A stretch of 64,000 bases of DNA from Flavisphingopyxis soli (GTDB lineage Bacteria; Pseudomonadota; Alphaproteobacteria; Sphingomonadales; Sphingomonadaceae): contig NZ_VOPY01000001.1 of NCBI RefSeq assembly GCF_007995095.1, positions 335,001 through 399,000 on the forward strand, read 5' to 3'. Of this stretch, positions 16,972 to 27,868 are shown piece by piece. How positions within the stretch are numbered: position 1 is the stretch's first letter; each line of letters opens with the position of its first letter. The notes beneath the pieces were generated by a model that searched no databases, was not told where the DNA came from, and saw only the letters and a list, made by a program, of their open reading frames with translations. Both the position numbers and the translations under genes were made by a program.

Positions 16972-17459
16972 TATTTCTTCCCGAAATCTACCGTGACGAC
17001 GTTCGATCCGTCGTCGCTCTCGATGATGCGGTCGCTCGCCGCCGGGTGATCGTTCTCGGCGTCTTCGTGCGGTTCGGGCCCGGCGCCGCCGTCGCCGACC
17101 TGGAACTGCAGCCCGAAATCGACCGCGGGATCGACGAAGGCGGTGATCGCAGCATAGGGGATGTGCAGGTGCGAGGGGACGTGGTTGAAGCTGAGGCCGA
17201 CCGAAAAGCCGTCATCCTCGACGACGAGGTCCCAGTATTTGTTCTGCAGGACGATCGTCATCTCGTCGGGGAAGCGCGCGGTCAGCGCGGCGGGAATGTC
17301 GACACCCGGCGCATGCGTCTTGAAGGTGATGTAGAAATGGTGCTCGCCCGGCAGGCCGTGTGCGACGACCTGGCCGAGGACGCGGCCGACCACGGCACGC
17401 AGGGCTTCCTGGACGATCTCGTCATAGGGAATCAGGCTGTCTGGTTGCTCGTCGCTCAT
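16971..17459 (-). CDS. sspB: SspB family ClpXP adaptor
   Basis: The alphaproteobacterial form of stringent starvation protein B, which delivers ssrA-tagged and other substrates to the ClpXP protease. The 162-residue protein has the conserved core LIPYDEIVQEALRAVVGRVL, HHFYITFKTHAPGVDIP and MTIVLQNKYWDLVVEDDGFS, then HIPYAAITAFVDPAVDFGLQ. A disordered acidic linker leads to a C-terminal basic tip (VVTVDFGKK), which resembles the ClpX-binding tail of SspB. It is directly upstream of fumC, as in many sphingomonads. Confidence 0.94.
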   Translation of the reverse strand: MSDEQPDSLIPYDEIVQEALRAVVGRVLGQVVAHGLPGEHHFYITFKTHAPGVDIPAALTARFPDEMTIVLQNKYWDLVVEDDGFSVGLSFNHVPSHLHIPYAAITAFVDPAVDFGLQFQVGDGGAGPEPHEDAENDHPAASDRIIESDDGSNVVTVDFGKK

Positions 17460-17581
17460 GCCCGCTAGGTGAACGCGGGCGTCCTACGGGTCAAGGGGGG
17501 ACGCGCCACCGGTGCGTTGCGCGACGCGCCGTGGCGGCCTAGCCTTGCGCCCACCAGCGAGAGGCCAGAGGAAGGAATACA

Positions 17582-17962
17582 ATGCCCGTTGACGCGACCC
17601 AGCCATACGATCCCGACAATATCTTCGCCAAGATCCTGCGCGGCGAGATTCCGTGCGACCGGGTTTACGAGGACGATTACGCGCTCGCCTTTCACGACAT
17701 CGCCAAACAGGCGCCGACGCATATCCTCGTTATCCCGCGCGGCGCCTATGTCGGCTGGGACGATTTCTCGGCGCGCGCGAGCGAGGCGGAGATCGCCGGC
17801 TTCGTCCGCGCCGTCGGCACCGTCGCGCGCAACGCCGGGCTTGTCGCGCCGGGCTATCGCCTGCTCGCCAACAGCGGGATCGACGCCGGACAAGAGGTGC
17901 CGCACCTCCACGTCCACCTGTTCGCGGGCAAGTCCCTTGGCCCGATGCTGGCAAGCCGCTAG
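17582..17962 (+). CDS. HIT family nucleotide hydrolase (HinT-like)
   Basis: A 126-residue histidine-triad protein. The triad HLHVHLF is near the C-terminus, where the middle His of the triad is the nucleophile. DNIFAKILRGEIPCDRVYEDD and HILVIPR are the other family landmarks. Members hydrolyse AMP conjugates such as adenosine phosphoramidate. It starts at ATG 17582 after AGGAAGG. It is divergent from sspB and precedes a transporter gene by 60 bases. Confidence 0.93.
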   Translation: MPVDATQPYDPDNIFAKILRGEIPCDRVYEDDYALAFHDIAKQAPTHILVIPRGAYVGWDDFSARASEAEIAGFVRAVGTVARNAGLVAPGYRLLANSGIDAGQEVPHLHVHLFAGKSLGPMLASR

Positions 17963-18022
17963 GGATGGCCACTGGAACAGCGCAGAAGCCGTAACGGCAC
18001 GCGCGGCAGAGGGGATCCCGAT

Positions 18023-19450
18023 ATGGCAACAGCAACGCAGGCAGGCGCTGACGGCTGGACGTCGCGCACCGCATTCATCCTCGCGGCGATCGGCGCGGCG
18101 GTCGGTCTCGGCAATGTCTGGCGCTTTCCGACGCTCGCCGGAGAAAACGGCGGCGGCGCGTTTGTTGTCTTCTATATCGGGTGCGTTATCCTGATCGGCC
18201 TGCCGCTGGTCCTGTCCGAAATCCTGATCGGCCGTCACGGTCGCAGCGATGCGATGCACAGCGTGGAAAAGGTCGCGTCCGATTCCGGCGTCAGCCGGGG
18301 CTGGGGCCTGTTCGGCGGCACCGGCATCCTCGCCGCATTCCTGATCATGACCTTCTACAGCGTCGTCGCTGGCTGGGTGATCTATTATATCGGCGTGATG
18401 GGCTGGGATTTCGTCGCCGCATTTTTCTCCGGCGCGCCCTTCGCCGGTGCGCTCGCTGCCGAAAATCCCGACCAGATATCGTCGCGCATGACCGACCTGT
18501 TCGCCAACTGGCCGCTGCTGCTGGTGCTCCACGCGATGTTCATGGTGGCGACGATCTGGATCGTTGCGCGCGGTGTGCAGTCGGGCATCGAAAAGGCGGC
18601 GACCTATCTCATGCCCGCGTTTTTCGTGCTGCTCATCCTGATCACGATCTACGGCGCCTTTACCGGCAATTTCGCCGAGGCGGTCGCCTTCATGTTCAAC
18701 CCCGACTTCAGCAAGCTGACCGCGTCGGCGATGAACCAGGCGCTCGGCCAGGCGCTGTTTTCGATGAGCCTCGCCTCGGCGGCGCTGATCACCTACGGCG
18801 CCTATGTCTCACGCGAGACCAAGCTTGCGCCGACCGCGGTGATGATCGCCGCCGCCGATACCGGCGTCGCGATCATCGCCGGCCTGATGATCTTCCCGAT
18901 CGTGTTCGCCGCCGGGCTCGATGCCGCTGCGGGGCCGACGCTGGTGTTCCAGTCGCTGCCGATCGCTTTTCATACGATGCCGGGCGGTGCGCTGGTCGGC
19001 TTCCTGTTCTTCATCCTGATCTTCTTTGCCGCGTTGACCAGTTCGATCTCGCTGCTCGAAGGCGTCGTGTCGTGGTGCATCAACAAGTTCGGCATGGCGC
19101 GCGCGACCGCGGCATGGGGTGTCGGCGGGCTGATGTTCGTTATCGGCATCGGCTGTGCGCTGTCGCTCAATGTCTGGAGCGAGTTCCGCCTGCTGCCCTT
19201 CATCCCGAACTTTGCCGACAACAACCTGATGGACACGATCGACGGCTTTACCGGCCAGGTCCTGTTGCCGGTGACCGCGTTGCTGACATCGATCTTTGTC
19301 GGCTGGCGCGCCGATCGCCAGCTCGTCATGGCCGAAACCGGTCTTTCGGGCGGGATGTTCACGCTGTGGCGCTTCCTCGTCGCGTGGCTGTGCCCGATTG
19401 CAGTCGGGCTGATTCTCGTGTTCGGGCTGTTTCCCGCCCTGCTCGCCTGA
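18023..19450 (+). CDS. Sodium-dependent transporter, NSS/SNF family
   Basis: A 475-residue neurotransmitter:sodium symporter-family protein (LeuT fold), expected to import an amino acid or related amine with sodium. TM1 carries AAIGAAVGLGNVWRFP (residues 22-37), the sodium and substrate site of the family, followed by GGGAFVVFYIGCVILIGLP. It has about 11-12 hydrophobic segments. It starts at ATG 18023 with GGGGATCC upstream. A second amino-acid transporter follows on the same strand after 119 bases. The substrate cannot be deduced. Confidence 0.93.
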   Translation: MATATQAGADGWTSRTAFILAAIGAAVGLGNVWRFPTLAGENGGGAFVVFYIGCVILIGLPLVLSEILIGRHGRSDAMHSVEKVASDSGVSRGWGLFGGTGILAAFLIMTFYSVVAGWVIYYIGVMGWDFVAAFFSGAPFAGALAAENPDQISSRMTDLFANWPLLLVLHAMFMVATIWIVARGVQSGIEKAATYLMPAFFVLLILITIYGAFTGNFAEAVAFMFNPDFSKLTASAMNQALGQALFSMSLASAALITYGAYVSRETKLAPTAVMIAAADTGVAIIAGLMIFPIVFAAGLDAAAGPTLVFQSLPIAFHTMPGGALVGFLFFILIFFAALTSSISLLEGVVSWCINKFGMARATAAWGVGGLMFVIGIGCALSLNVWSEFRLLPFIPNFADNNLMDTIDGFTGQVLLPVTALLTSIFVGWRADRQLVMAETGLSGGMFTLWRFLVAWLCPIAVGLILVFGLFPALLA

Positions 19451-19569
19451 GCTTTCGGCAAGGCGCGAAGAAAACCCCCTTGCGCGGCGCGTAAAACCGC
19501 ATAAGCCTTGCCACTCGTTTTCAGCATGGGACGCGATCCAGCCGTCCGCCTATTGTGGGATTTCCAGAC

Positions 19570-21144
19570 ATGATATTCGACCGCGTCAAACCGCTCGACG
19601 CCATCCTGGCCGTCGCCGAAAAGAAATCGCTCAAGCGCACGCTCGGACCGATCCAGCTGATGCTGTTCGGCATCGGCTGTATCATCGGCACGGGCATTTT
19701 CGTGCTGACCTCGGTCGGCGCGCAGAAGGCCGGCCCTGGCCTGATGCTCGCCTTCGCGATTGCCGGCGCGGTCTGCATCGTCGCCGCGCTTTGCTATGCC
19801 GAGATCGCCGCGATGATCCCCGTCGCGGGCAGCGCCTATACCTACAGCTACGCGACCGTCGGCGAATTCCTCGCCTGGACCGTCGGCTGGGCGTTGATCA
19901 TGGAGTACGCGATCGCTGCCGCTGCGGTTTCGGTCGGCTGGTCGGGTTATTTTGCCGGCACCATTCTCAACGAGTTCCTCGGCGTACACCTGCCGCAGGC
20001 GCTGGCGCACGGGCCGCTCATTCTCGGCGGCGAAGAGGGCGGGGTGATCAACCTGCCCGCCGCGCTGATCGCGCTGCTCGTCACCGGCCTGCTCATCCTC
20101 GGCACCAGCGAGAGCGCCAAGGTCAACGCGGTGCTCGTCGCGATCAAGGTCACCGCGCTTACCGCGTTCATCGCGCTGACGCTGACCAGCCCCGAATTCA
20201 GCGCCGATCGCTTCAATCCCTTCCTCCCCGCCGGACTGTTCGGCGTCTGGGGCACCGGCACCGGCGCGGTCGGCGCGGCGGCGACGATGTTCTTCGCCTA
20301 TGTCGGCTTCGACGCGGTCTCGACTGCGGCCGAAGAGACCAAGGATCCGCAGCGCAACGTCCCGATCGGCCTGATCGGTTCGCTTTTGTTCTGCACCGTG
20401 TTCTACATCCTCGTTGCCGCCGGCGCGATCGGCACGATCGGCGGACAGCCGATCATGTCGGGCGGCCTGCCGGTCGAGGCTGGCTCGGTCGAACTCGCCC
20501 GCCAGTGCGCGCTGCCGCAATATTCCCAGGCGCTGGTCTGCTCGGACGAGGCACTGGCCCACGTCCTCAGGGAGATCGGCTTCTCGGGCGTCGGCAACAT
20601 GCTCGGCGTCGCCGCCTTCCTGGCGCTGCCGTCGGTGATCCTTGTCCTGCTGTTCGGCCAGACGCGCATCTTCTTCGTCATGAGCCGCGACGGCCTGCTG
20701 CCGCCGCTGCTCAGCCGGGTCCACCCGCGCTTCAAGACGCCGCACGTGGTGACCGCGATTACCGGTTCGCTGGTGGCTATAGGGGCGGCGTTCTTCCCCG
20801 TCGGGCAGCTTGCCGACATCTCGAACGCGGGGACGCTCTATGCCTTCCTGATGGTCGCGGTGGCGGTGATGATGCTGCGCCGGACCGATCCCGCGCGCAA
20901 ACGCTCTTTCCGCGTCCCAGCGCTCTGGCTGATCGGACCGCTGACGATCGCAGGCTGCATCTTCCTGTTCGTCAACCTGCCGACCAACGCGATGCTGTTC
21001 CTGCCGATCTGGGGCGTCCTCGGGCTGTTCGTCTATTTCCTCTACAGCCGCCGCAACAGCCTTCTCGGCCGCGGTATCGTCGAGGTGCACGAGGACGATT
21101 ATGCCGATCTGGAACCGCCGATCCCGGGCACGCACGACGCCTGA
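19570..21144 (+). CDS. APC family amino acid permease
   Basis: A 524-residue cationic-amino-acid-transporter-like permease of the APC superfamily, with about 12 membrane segments. The unwound TM1 motif reads GIGCIIGTGIFVLTS. Other CAT-like landmarks are CYAEIAAMIPVAGSAYTYSY, FFAYVGFDAVSTAAEETKDP and RIFFVMSRDGLLP. I chose ATG 19570 (MIFDRVKPLDA); an in-frame GTG at 19555 is an alternative and the ribosome site is weak for both. A strong terminator follows. Confidence 0.93.
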   Translation: MIFDRVKPLDAILAVAEKKSLKRTLGPIQLMLFGIGCIIGTGIFVLTSVGAQKAGPGLMLAFAIAGAVCIVAALCYAEIAAMIPVAGSAYTYSYATVGEFLAWTVGWALIMEYAIAAAAVSVGWSGYFAGTILNEFLGVHLPQALAHGPLILGGEEGGVINLPAALIALLVTGLLILGTSESAKVNAVLVAIKVTALTAFIALTLTSPEFSADRFNPFLPAGLFGVWGTGTGAVGAAATMFFAYVGFDAVSTAAEETKDPQRNVPIGLIGSLLFCTVFYILVAAGAIGTIGGQPIMSGGLPVEAGSVELARQCALPQYSQALVCSDEALAHVLREIGFSGVGNMLGVAAFLALPSVILVLLFGQTRIFFVMSRDGLLPPLLSRVHPRFKTPHVVTAITGSLVAIGAAFFPVGQLADISNAGTLYAFLMVAVAVMMLRRTDPARKRSFRVPALWLIGPLTIAGCIFLFVNLPTNAMLFLPIWGVLGLFVYFLYSRRNSLLGRGIVEVHEDDYADLEPPIPGTHDA

Positions 21145-21164
21145 TCGAACGCCTTCATAGACGG

Positions 21165-21194
21165 AAAAGGGGACCCGCGCGGGTCCCCTTTTTT
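21165..21194. terminator. Intrinsic terminator between permease and MFS genes
   Basis: GGGGACCCGC pairs directly with GCGGGTCCCC (21169-21188) and TTTTTT follows at 21189-21194. AAAA on the other side makes it usable in both directions. It separates the convergent APC permease and MFS exporter genes. Confidence 0.92.
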
Positions 21195-21203
21195 GTGTCC
21201 TCG

Positions 21204-22478
21204 CTATTCGGGCATCGCCGGGGTGCCCGGCGGCATCCGGCGCTTGAACAGCTCCCAGCGCTCGGACCAGGCGACGAGGACCAGCGCGACCAGGCCGGTG
21301 ATCAGGAACCCGGTTGCCATCGGCACCACGCTGCCGTCGAACAGCTGGCCAATGACCGCGCCGATGCCCGCCGCGAGCAGCGTGCGGGCGAACTGCTGGA
21401 AGCTCGACGCCGCACCCGCCATGCGACCGAACGGCTGCATCGCGATCGAGCCGAAATTGGATCCGGTAAAGCCGATCATCGACATGTTGGCGGCAATCAG
21501 GACGAGGAAGATCGGCAGCGTCTCGTGCGCCAACGAGGCGGCGGCGATCTGCGCGCCCGACAACAGGATGAAGGCGATCAGCGCGGTGTGGCTGACGCGG
21601 CGCGCGCCGAAGCGTTCGACGATGCGCGAATTGAACCAGTTCGAAATCGCGATCGACGCGGCGACCGCAGCAAAGGCGTAGGGAAAGATATCGGCGGCGT
21701 CGAAGATGTCGGCAAAGATCTGCTGCGCCGAATTGAGATAGCCGAACAGTCCGCCCATGACGACGCCGCTGGCGAGGACATAGCCCAATGCGCCGCGGTT
21801 GGTCACGACCTCGCGCCACGTCGCCGCGACGTCATCGACGCGGATCGGAATGACGTTGGCGGGGTCGAGCGTCTCGGGCAATCGCAGCCAGGCCCACAGG
21901 CCGACGACGCCCGACAGGACGACGAACAGGATGAAAATATACCGCCAGCTGGCGACATAGAGGATCATCTGCCCGACCGTCGGGGCGATGATCGGCACTG
22001 CCATGAAGACGATGAAGACGAGGCTGACGAGCCGCGCCATGCGGTCGCCCGAAAAACGATCGCGGATCACCGCGAGCGCAACCACGCCCATCGCTGCGGC
22101 GGCGAGGCCCTGCGCAAAGCGAAAGCCGAGCAGCGCGGTAAAGCTCGTCGAAAATCCGCCCAGCGCGGCGAAAATTGCATAAGCGCAAATCGCCGACAGC
22201 AGCACCGGCTTGCGACCGAAGCGATCGGCGAGCGATCCGTAGAACAATGCGCCGATCGCCGAACCGAACAGATAGGCCGACAGGATGTACTGGCGATCGT
22301 TTGCCGCGGCGACGCCGAGCGCGTTGCCGATCGCGGGAAAGGCGGGCAGCATCGCGTCGATGGCGAGCGCGTTCAACGCCATCAACGACGCCATCAGCGC
22401 GAGGAATTCGCGAAATCCCATCGGGAAATCAGGCGCCCTGGTGGCGGCGGTCGATGATGAGTGCGAGGATTTGGTCAT
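21204..22478 (-). CDS. MFS multidrug exporter, Bcr/CflA family
   Basis: A 424-residue 12-TM major facilitator resembling the Bcr/CflA drug:proton antiporters. The first helix carries LNALAIDAMLPAFPAIG, the Bcr/CflA pattern, and the loop after TM2 carries the MFS motif GSLADRFGRKPVLL. TM4-5 include GFRFAQGLAAAAMGVVALAVIRD. The N-terminus is a Ser/Thr-rich soluble stretch of about 20 residues. It starts at ATG 22478. No regulator gene is adjacent. Confidence 0.92.
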   Translation of the reverse strand: MTKSSHSSSTAATRAPDFPMGFREFLALMASLMALNALAIDAMLPAFPAIGNALGVAAANDRQYILSAYLFGSAIGALFYGSLADRFGRKPVLLSAICAYAIFAALGGFSTSFTALLGFRFAQGLAAAAMGVVALAVIRDRFSGDRMARLVSLVFIVFMAVPIIAPTVGQMILYVASWRYIFILFVVLSGVVGLWAWLRLPETLDPANVIPIRVDDVAATWREVVTNRGALGYVLASGVVMGGLFGYLNSAQQIFADIFDAADIFPYAFAAVAASIAISNWFNSRIVERFGARRVSHTALIAFILLSGAQIAAASLAHETLPIFLVLIAANMSMIGFTGSNFGSIAMQPFGRMAGAASSFQQFARTLLAAGIGAVIGQLFDGSVVPMATGFLITGLVALVLVAWSERWELFKRRMPPGTPAMPE

Positions 22479-22594
22479 GCGAAGGGCCTGTCGAATTTGG
22501 CGCTGGTTACGCCAACGAGCGACCGCACGCCAGTCGGCGCGCGATCGCTCGGAAGAAACGGCTAAGCCGCGCCGAACGACCGGCGCGACCGGGA

Positions 22595-23179
22595 TTAGCT
22601 ACGGATCAGAACACCGTCGATGACATGCACGACGCCGTTCGATGCCTGGTGCGATGCGCTGCCGATCGTCGCGCTCGCGCCGCCGGGCGCGGTGACCGTG
22701 ATCGCGTCGCCCTGTTTGGCAAAGGTCAGCACGTCGCCCGCCATCGTCTTGAGTTCGGCACTGCCGCCGCCCGCCTCGATCGCCTTGGCGATGTCGGCGG
22801 TGGTCACCGTGCCGGGAACGATATGGCCGGTCAGCAGGCTGGTCAGCTGTGGCTTGGCCTCGGCCGACTTGAGCGTTGCCAGGACGTCGTCGGGGACGCC
22901 ATCGAGCGCGGCGTTCGACGGCGCGAACACGGTGTATGGCCCACGCCCGTCGAGCGTCGCTGCAAGATCGGCCGACGCGAACAACGCCTTGGTACCCGAC
23001 AGGCTGCTGTCATCAGCCAGCACCGTGGTCAGCGTATCGGCACTCGCCTCGCTGCCCGCGGCAGCGGTCGTGCTGCCCGGCTCGTTCGGGACCTTCTTGC
23101 AGCCGCCGAGCGACAGCGCGACGGCGGCCAGTCCCAGGATCGGAAGCGCCAAGGCGCGACGTGTCTTCGTCATGGTCAT
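22595..23179 (-). CDS. Fasciclin (FAS1) domain lipoprotein
   Basis: A 194-residue lipoprotein with one FAS1 domain. The signal peptide ends at LGGC (Cys near residue 27). The FAS1 core shows GPYTVFAPSNAALDGVPDDVL (H1-type motif) and ends with SNGVVHVIDGVLI (H2-type motif). FAS1 domains mediate adhesion or envelope interactions. A Ser/Ala/Thr-rich linker joins the lipid anchor to the domain. It starts at ATG 23179; an in-frame ATG two codons later is equally plausible. It is leftward and follows the repeat-rich secreted protein gene by 49 bases. Confidence 0.92.
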   Translation of the reverse strand: MTMTKTRRALALPILGLAAVALSLGGCKKVPNEPGSTTAAAGSEASADTLTTVLADDSSLSGTKALFASADLAATLDGRGPYTVFAPSNAALDGVPDDVLATLKSAEAKPQLTSLLTGHIVPGTVTTADIAKAIEAGGGSAELKTMAGDVLTFAKQGDAITVTAPGGASATIGSASHQASNGVVHVIDGVLIRS

Positions 23180-23228
23180 TATCCCTGTTATGCTAATGTT
23201 CGGCGGCCGATGCGGCGACTGCGCAGCG

Positions 23229-24179
23229 TCAGATCAGCAGCGAAATCGCGGCCTTGATGAGCTGCGTCGTCGGATCGATTCGATAGACCTGGCCATCGGC
23301 ATAGCGATAGCTGGCATCGGGCGTATCGTAATAGCGATCGCGATAGGCGAGCGGGACATTGTAGACGCCATAACCCGACGGCGCCTGCTGGCCAACGGTC
23401 CAGTCGTCACCCGTCAGCAGAGCCGCGATCGACTGGATCGCCTGCGTCTTGGGATCGACTGCGAAAATCGCACGGTCGGCGTAGCGATAGTCGTAGTTCT
23501 CGTTCTGGCCGTAATAGGCGTTGTAATAGGTCGGCATCGACTGCGCCGCGTAATTGCTCGGGAAGACCTGCCCGACGCCGAGCGCCCCGCCGAGAACCGG
23601 CAACCACGAGACGATCGAGTTGCCCTGAGTGCGATAGAGATAGCCGTCATTATAGCTATAGCCGTCGCGATAGTCGCGATAGCGGGTCGGGATCGATGCG
23701 AACAACGGCGCATAGCGATCCTGGCGCTGGTACATCTTCTTCGCCTGGCCCGGCGCCATGCAGCCATTGTGCTTCTTGGCTAGGCCCGGAGGGCAGCCCT
23801 CGATGATCATGTGGCTGGCCATGAAGCGGCGGGCGTCGTCACGGTGCGGCGCGTCCATCCGCCGCGCGGCATAGCGGCCCGCATCGTCATCGCGTGACGA
23901 GCGGACGTCCTCGCGCTTGCGATAGTCCTTGGCGCGCTTTTCAACCGCCTTGCGGTAATCCTTGGCGTCCTTGCGATAGGCCTTGGCGTCGACCTTGACG
24001 GCCTTCTCGACCGACTTGCGCGCTCCTTTGCCGGCGGGACCGTGGGCCTGGGCGCGCATGCTCGCGCCGTGACCTTTTTCGCCGTGATCCTTGTCACCGC
24101 CATGGCCCTTGCCCTGCGCCAGCGCGGGGGCTGCAATGGCCATAGCGATCGCACCTGAAAGCATCAAAACATGTCGCAT
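23229..24179 (-). CDS. Secreted Lys/Arg/Tyr-rich protein with internal repeats
   Basis: A 316-residue exported protein of unknown function. The signal peptide MRHVLMLSGAIAMAIAAPALA ends near residue 21. A His/Gly/Lys-rich segment and a Lys/Arg/Asp coiled region (AKAYRKDAKDYRKAVEKRAK) follow. The centre has GCPPGLAKKHNGCMAPGQAKK with two Cys, a pattern seen near RcnB-type proteins. The C-terminal third repeats a module of about 26 residues: YRYADRAIFAVDPKTQAIQ, YRYADGQVYRIDPTTQLIK and a weaker copy with YSYNDGYLYR. I chose ATG 24179 because AAAGGAA lies about 8 bases upstream. An exact EcfG promoter precedes it. Confidence 0.85.
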   Translation of the reverse strand: MRHVLMLSGAIAMAIAAPALAQGKGHGGDKDHGEKGHGASMRAQAHGPAGKGARKSVEKAVKVDAKAYRKDAKDYRKAVEKRAKDYRKREDVRSSRDDDAGRYAARRMDAPHRDDARRFMASHMIIEGCPPGLAKKHNGCMAPGQAKKMYQRQDRYAPLFASIPTRYRDYRDGYSYNDGYLYRTQGNSIVSWLPVLGGALGVGQVFPSNYAAQSMPTYYNAYYGQNENYDYRYADRAIFAVDPKTQAIQSIAALLTGDDWTVGQQAPSGYGVYNVPLAYRDRYYDTPDASYRYADGQVYRIDPTTQLIKAAISLLI

Positions 24180-24204
24180 AATCAATTCCTTTGGTTGCGG
24201 CTTA

Positions 24205-24229
24205 AACGCCGCGCCAACCAATGGGTTCC
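24205..24229 (-). promoter_or_regulatory. EcfG-type general stress promoter
   Basis: On the minus strand GGAAC (24225-24229), 16 bases, and CGTT (24205-24208) match the EcfG consensus exactly. The start codon of the secreted protein lies 25 bases downstream of the -10. Confidence 0.7.
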
Positions 24230-24363
24230 TGCTCCAGATTAATAGGCGGACTTCGTTTCGATAACGTATCGTTCGTAAATCATCGGTTCAGCCCGACTGG
24301 CGCAGCGCGCACAGATCGCCGCCGTCGTTGGGTCGCGGCGACTATTTGCAGGAGTCGATCGCG

Positions 24364-25056
24364 ATGAAGCCCTATGTGCCTGCCTTATTTGCTCTTGTCC
24401 TTGGCGGCTGTGCCGCGGCCCAGATGGTCCAGCCCGCTTCGCTTGCAGAGGCTGCGCCGATCCGCATCGAACAGATCGGCGGCGGACGCAGTGGGCAGTT
24501 TTCGTTCACCGATGGCCACGATGCGTTTGCCGGCCGCTTCGTCCGGTCGGCTGACAGGCTGAGTTATTTCGACACGATCAAGGACCATCGCGGTACGACC
24601 GATTTCACGCTTGCGGGCCCCCATCTTTCGGCACCGCTCTCGGCGCGGTGCGATTTTGCCGAACGCGTGCTCGAGATCGGCATTTTCACCTCGACGCCCG
24701 AACGGTTTGCCTATCGCTGCTCGTTCCTGTCGGACGGGCGTCCAATTCCGGCGCGTTTCGAATTGCAGGAGGGGCCGAGCGCGACACTCAAGCGCGACCG
24801 CCGCGGCGAAATTGCGCTCGACCGCGTTATCCTGCAAATCCGATCGATCCATCGCATAGAGCGCTCGCCACTGCCGGTAGCCGCGCCGATCGGCTATCTG
24901 TTCGAGCGTGACGGGATGGCGGTCGGCTCGGTCGAAATCAACGGCACGCCCGAAGTCCGCATCTTCCCGACCGACGATCCGGCGGTGCGGCGCGCGGTCT
25001 ATGTCGGCGCGCTGGCGCTCGCCTTGCTATGGGATCCCGCGAACAACACCGACTAG
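24364..25056 (+). CDS. Hypothetical lipoprotein
   Basis: A 230-residue lipoprotein of unknown function. MKPYVPALFALVLGGC gives the lipobox Cys at residue 16. The body alternates beta-like segments (GQFSFTDGHDAFAGRFVR, DFTLAGPHLSAPLSARCDF, LEIGIFTSTPERFAYRCSF) with two further Cys that could form a disulfide. The C-terminus ends in a hydrophobic stretch (AVYVGALALALLWDP). I chose ATG 24364 because GCAGGAG lies about 8 bases upstream and only this start gives the signal. It is divergent from the secreted repeat protein and convergent with gyrB. Confidence 0.8.
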   Translation: MKPYVPALFALVLGGCAAAQMVQPASLAEAAPIRIEQIGGGRSGQFSFTDGHDAFAGRFVRSADRLSYFDTIKDHRGTTDFTLAGPHLSAPLSARCDFAERVLEIGIFTSTPERFAYRCSFLSDGRPIPARFELQEGPSATLKRDRRGEIALDRVILQIRSIHRIERSPLPVAAPIGYLFERDGMAVGSVEINGTPEVRIFPTDDPAVRRAVYVGALALALLWDPANNTD

Positions 25057-25071
25057 TCGCTGGAACCGCGA

Positions 25072-27666
<2,595 letters not shown>

Positions 27667-27768
27667 TCATTCCTCCCCGCCACGGGGAGGGGGACCAGCC
27701 GCAGGCTGGTGGAGGGGCGCGGTACGTTCCGAGTAGCGGACGATGTGCCGCGCGGCGTCGGTCAAAAG
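27667..27768 (-). pseudogene. Remnant of a DUF559 gene (last ~30 codons only)
   Basis: Read leftward, the frame ending at TGA 27667-27669 gives ARHIVRYSERTAPLHQPAAG followed by PPPRGGEE. This aligns residue by residue with the end of the DUF559 protein at 28545 (VRHIVDHAGRALPLHQPEAG, PPPRSGEE). Upstream codons of that gene, including the catalytic Asp and Glu, are missing. It is therefore a truncated relative rather than a working gene. The upstream boundary is approximate. Confidence 0.7.
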
Positions 27769-27860
27769 GCCTTGGAACCCCGACCGAGGCGAAGCTTAAA
27801 TCCGCGACCTGCCCCTCCGTCAGTCCTGCGGACCGCCACCTCCCCGGTTCGGGGAGGAAT
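27670..27860. mobile_element. Internally deleted relative of the DUF559 TIR element (191 bp, MITE-like)
   Basis: Both ends match the ends of the element at 28548-29020. The left end begins ATTCCTCCCCG with CGGGGAGGGGGACCAGCC and GGTGGAGGGGC. The right end is the inverse, with GCCCCTCC, CCGCCACCTCCCC and GGGGAGGAAT. The interior keeps only the coding end of a DUF559 gene. It occupies most of the 247-base gap upstream of gyrB; I see no clear target-site duplication. Confidence 0.65.
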
Positions 27861-27868
27861 TTGTTAGC

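Noticed and set aside
17968..18000. GGAAC upstream of the NSS transporter as a possible EcfG -35
   Set aside because: At the proper distance the sequence is CGGC, not CGTT, so only half of the promoter is present.
18970..21819. Very long antisense open frame opposite the transporter genes
   Set aside because: It lies wholly opposite clear NSS, APC and MFS genes and its translation is Arg/Asp/Gln-rich without family features. High GC content makes long antisense frames common.
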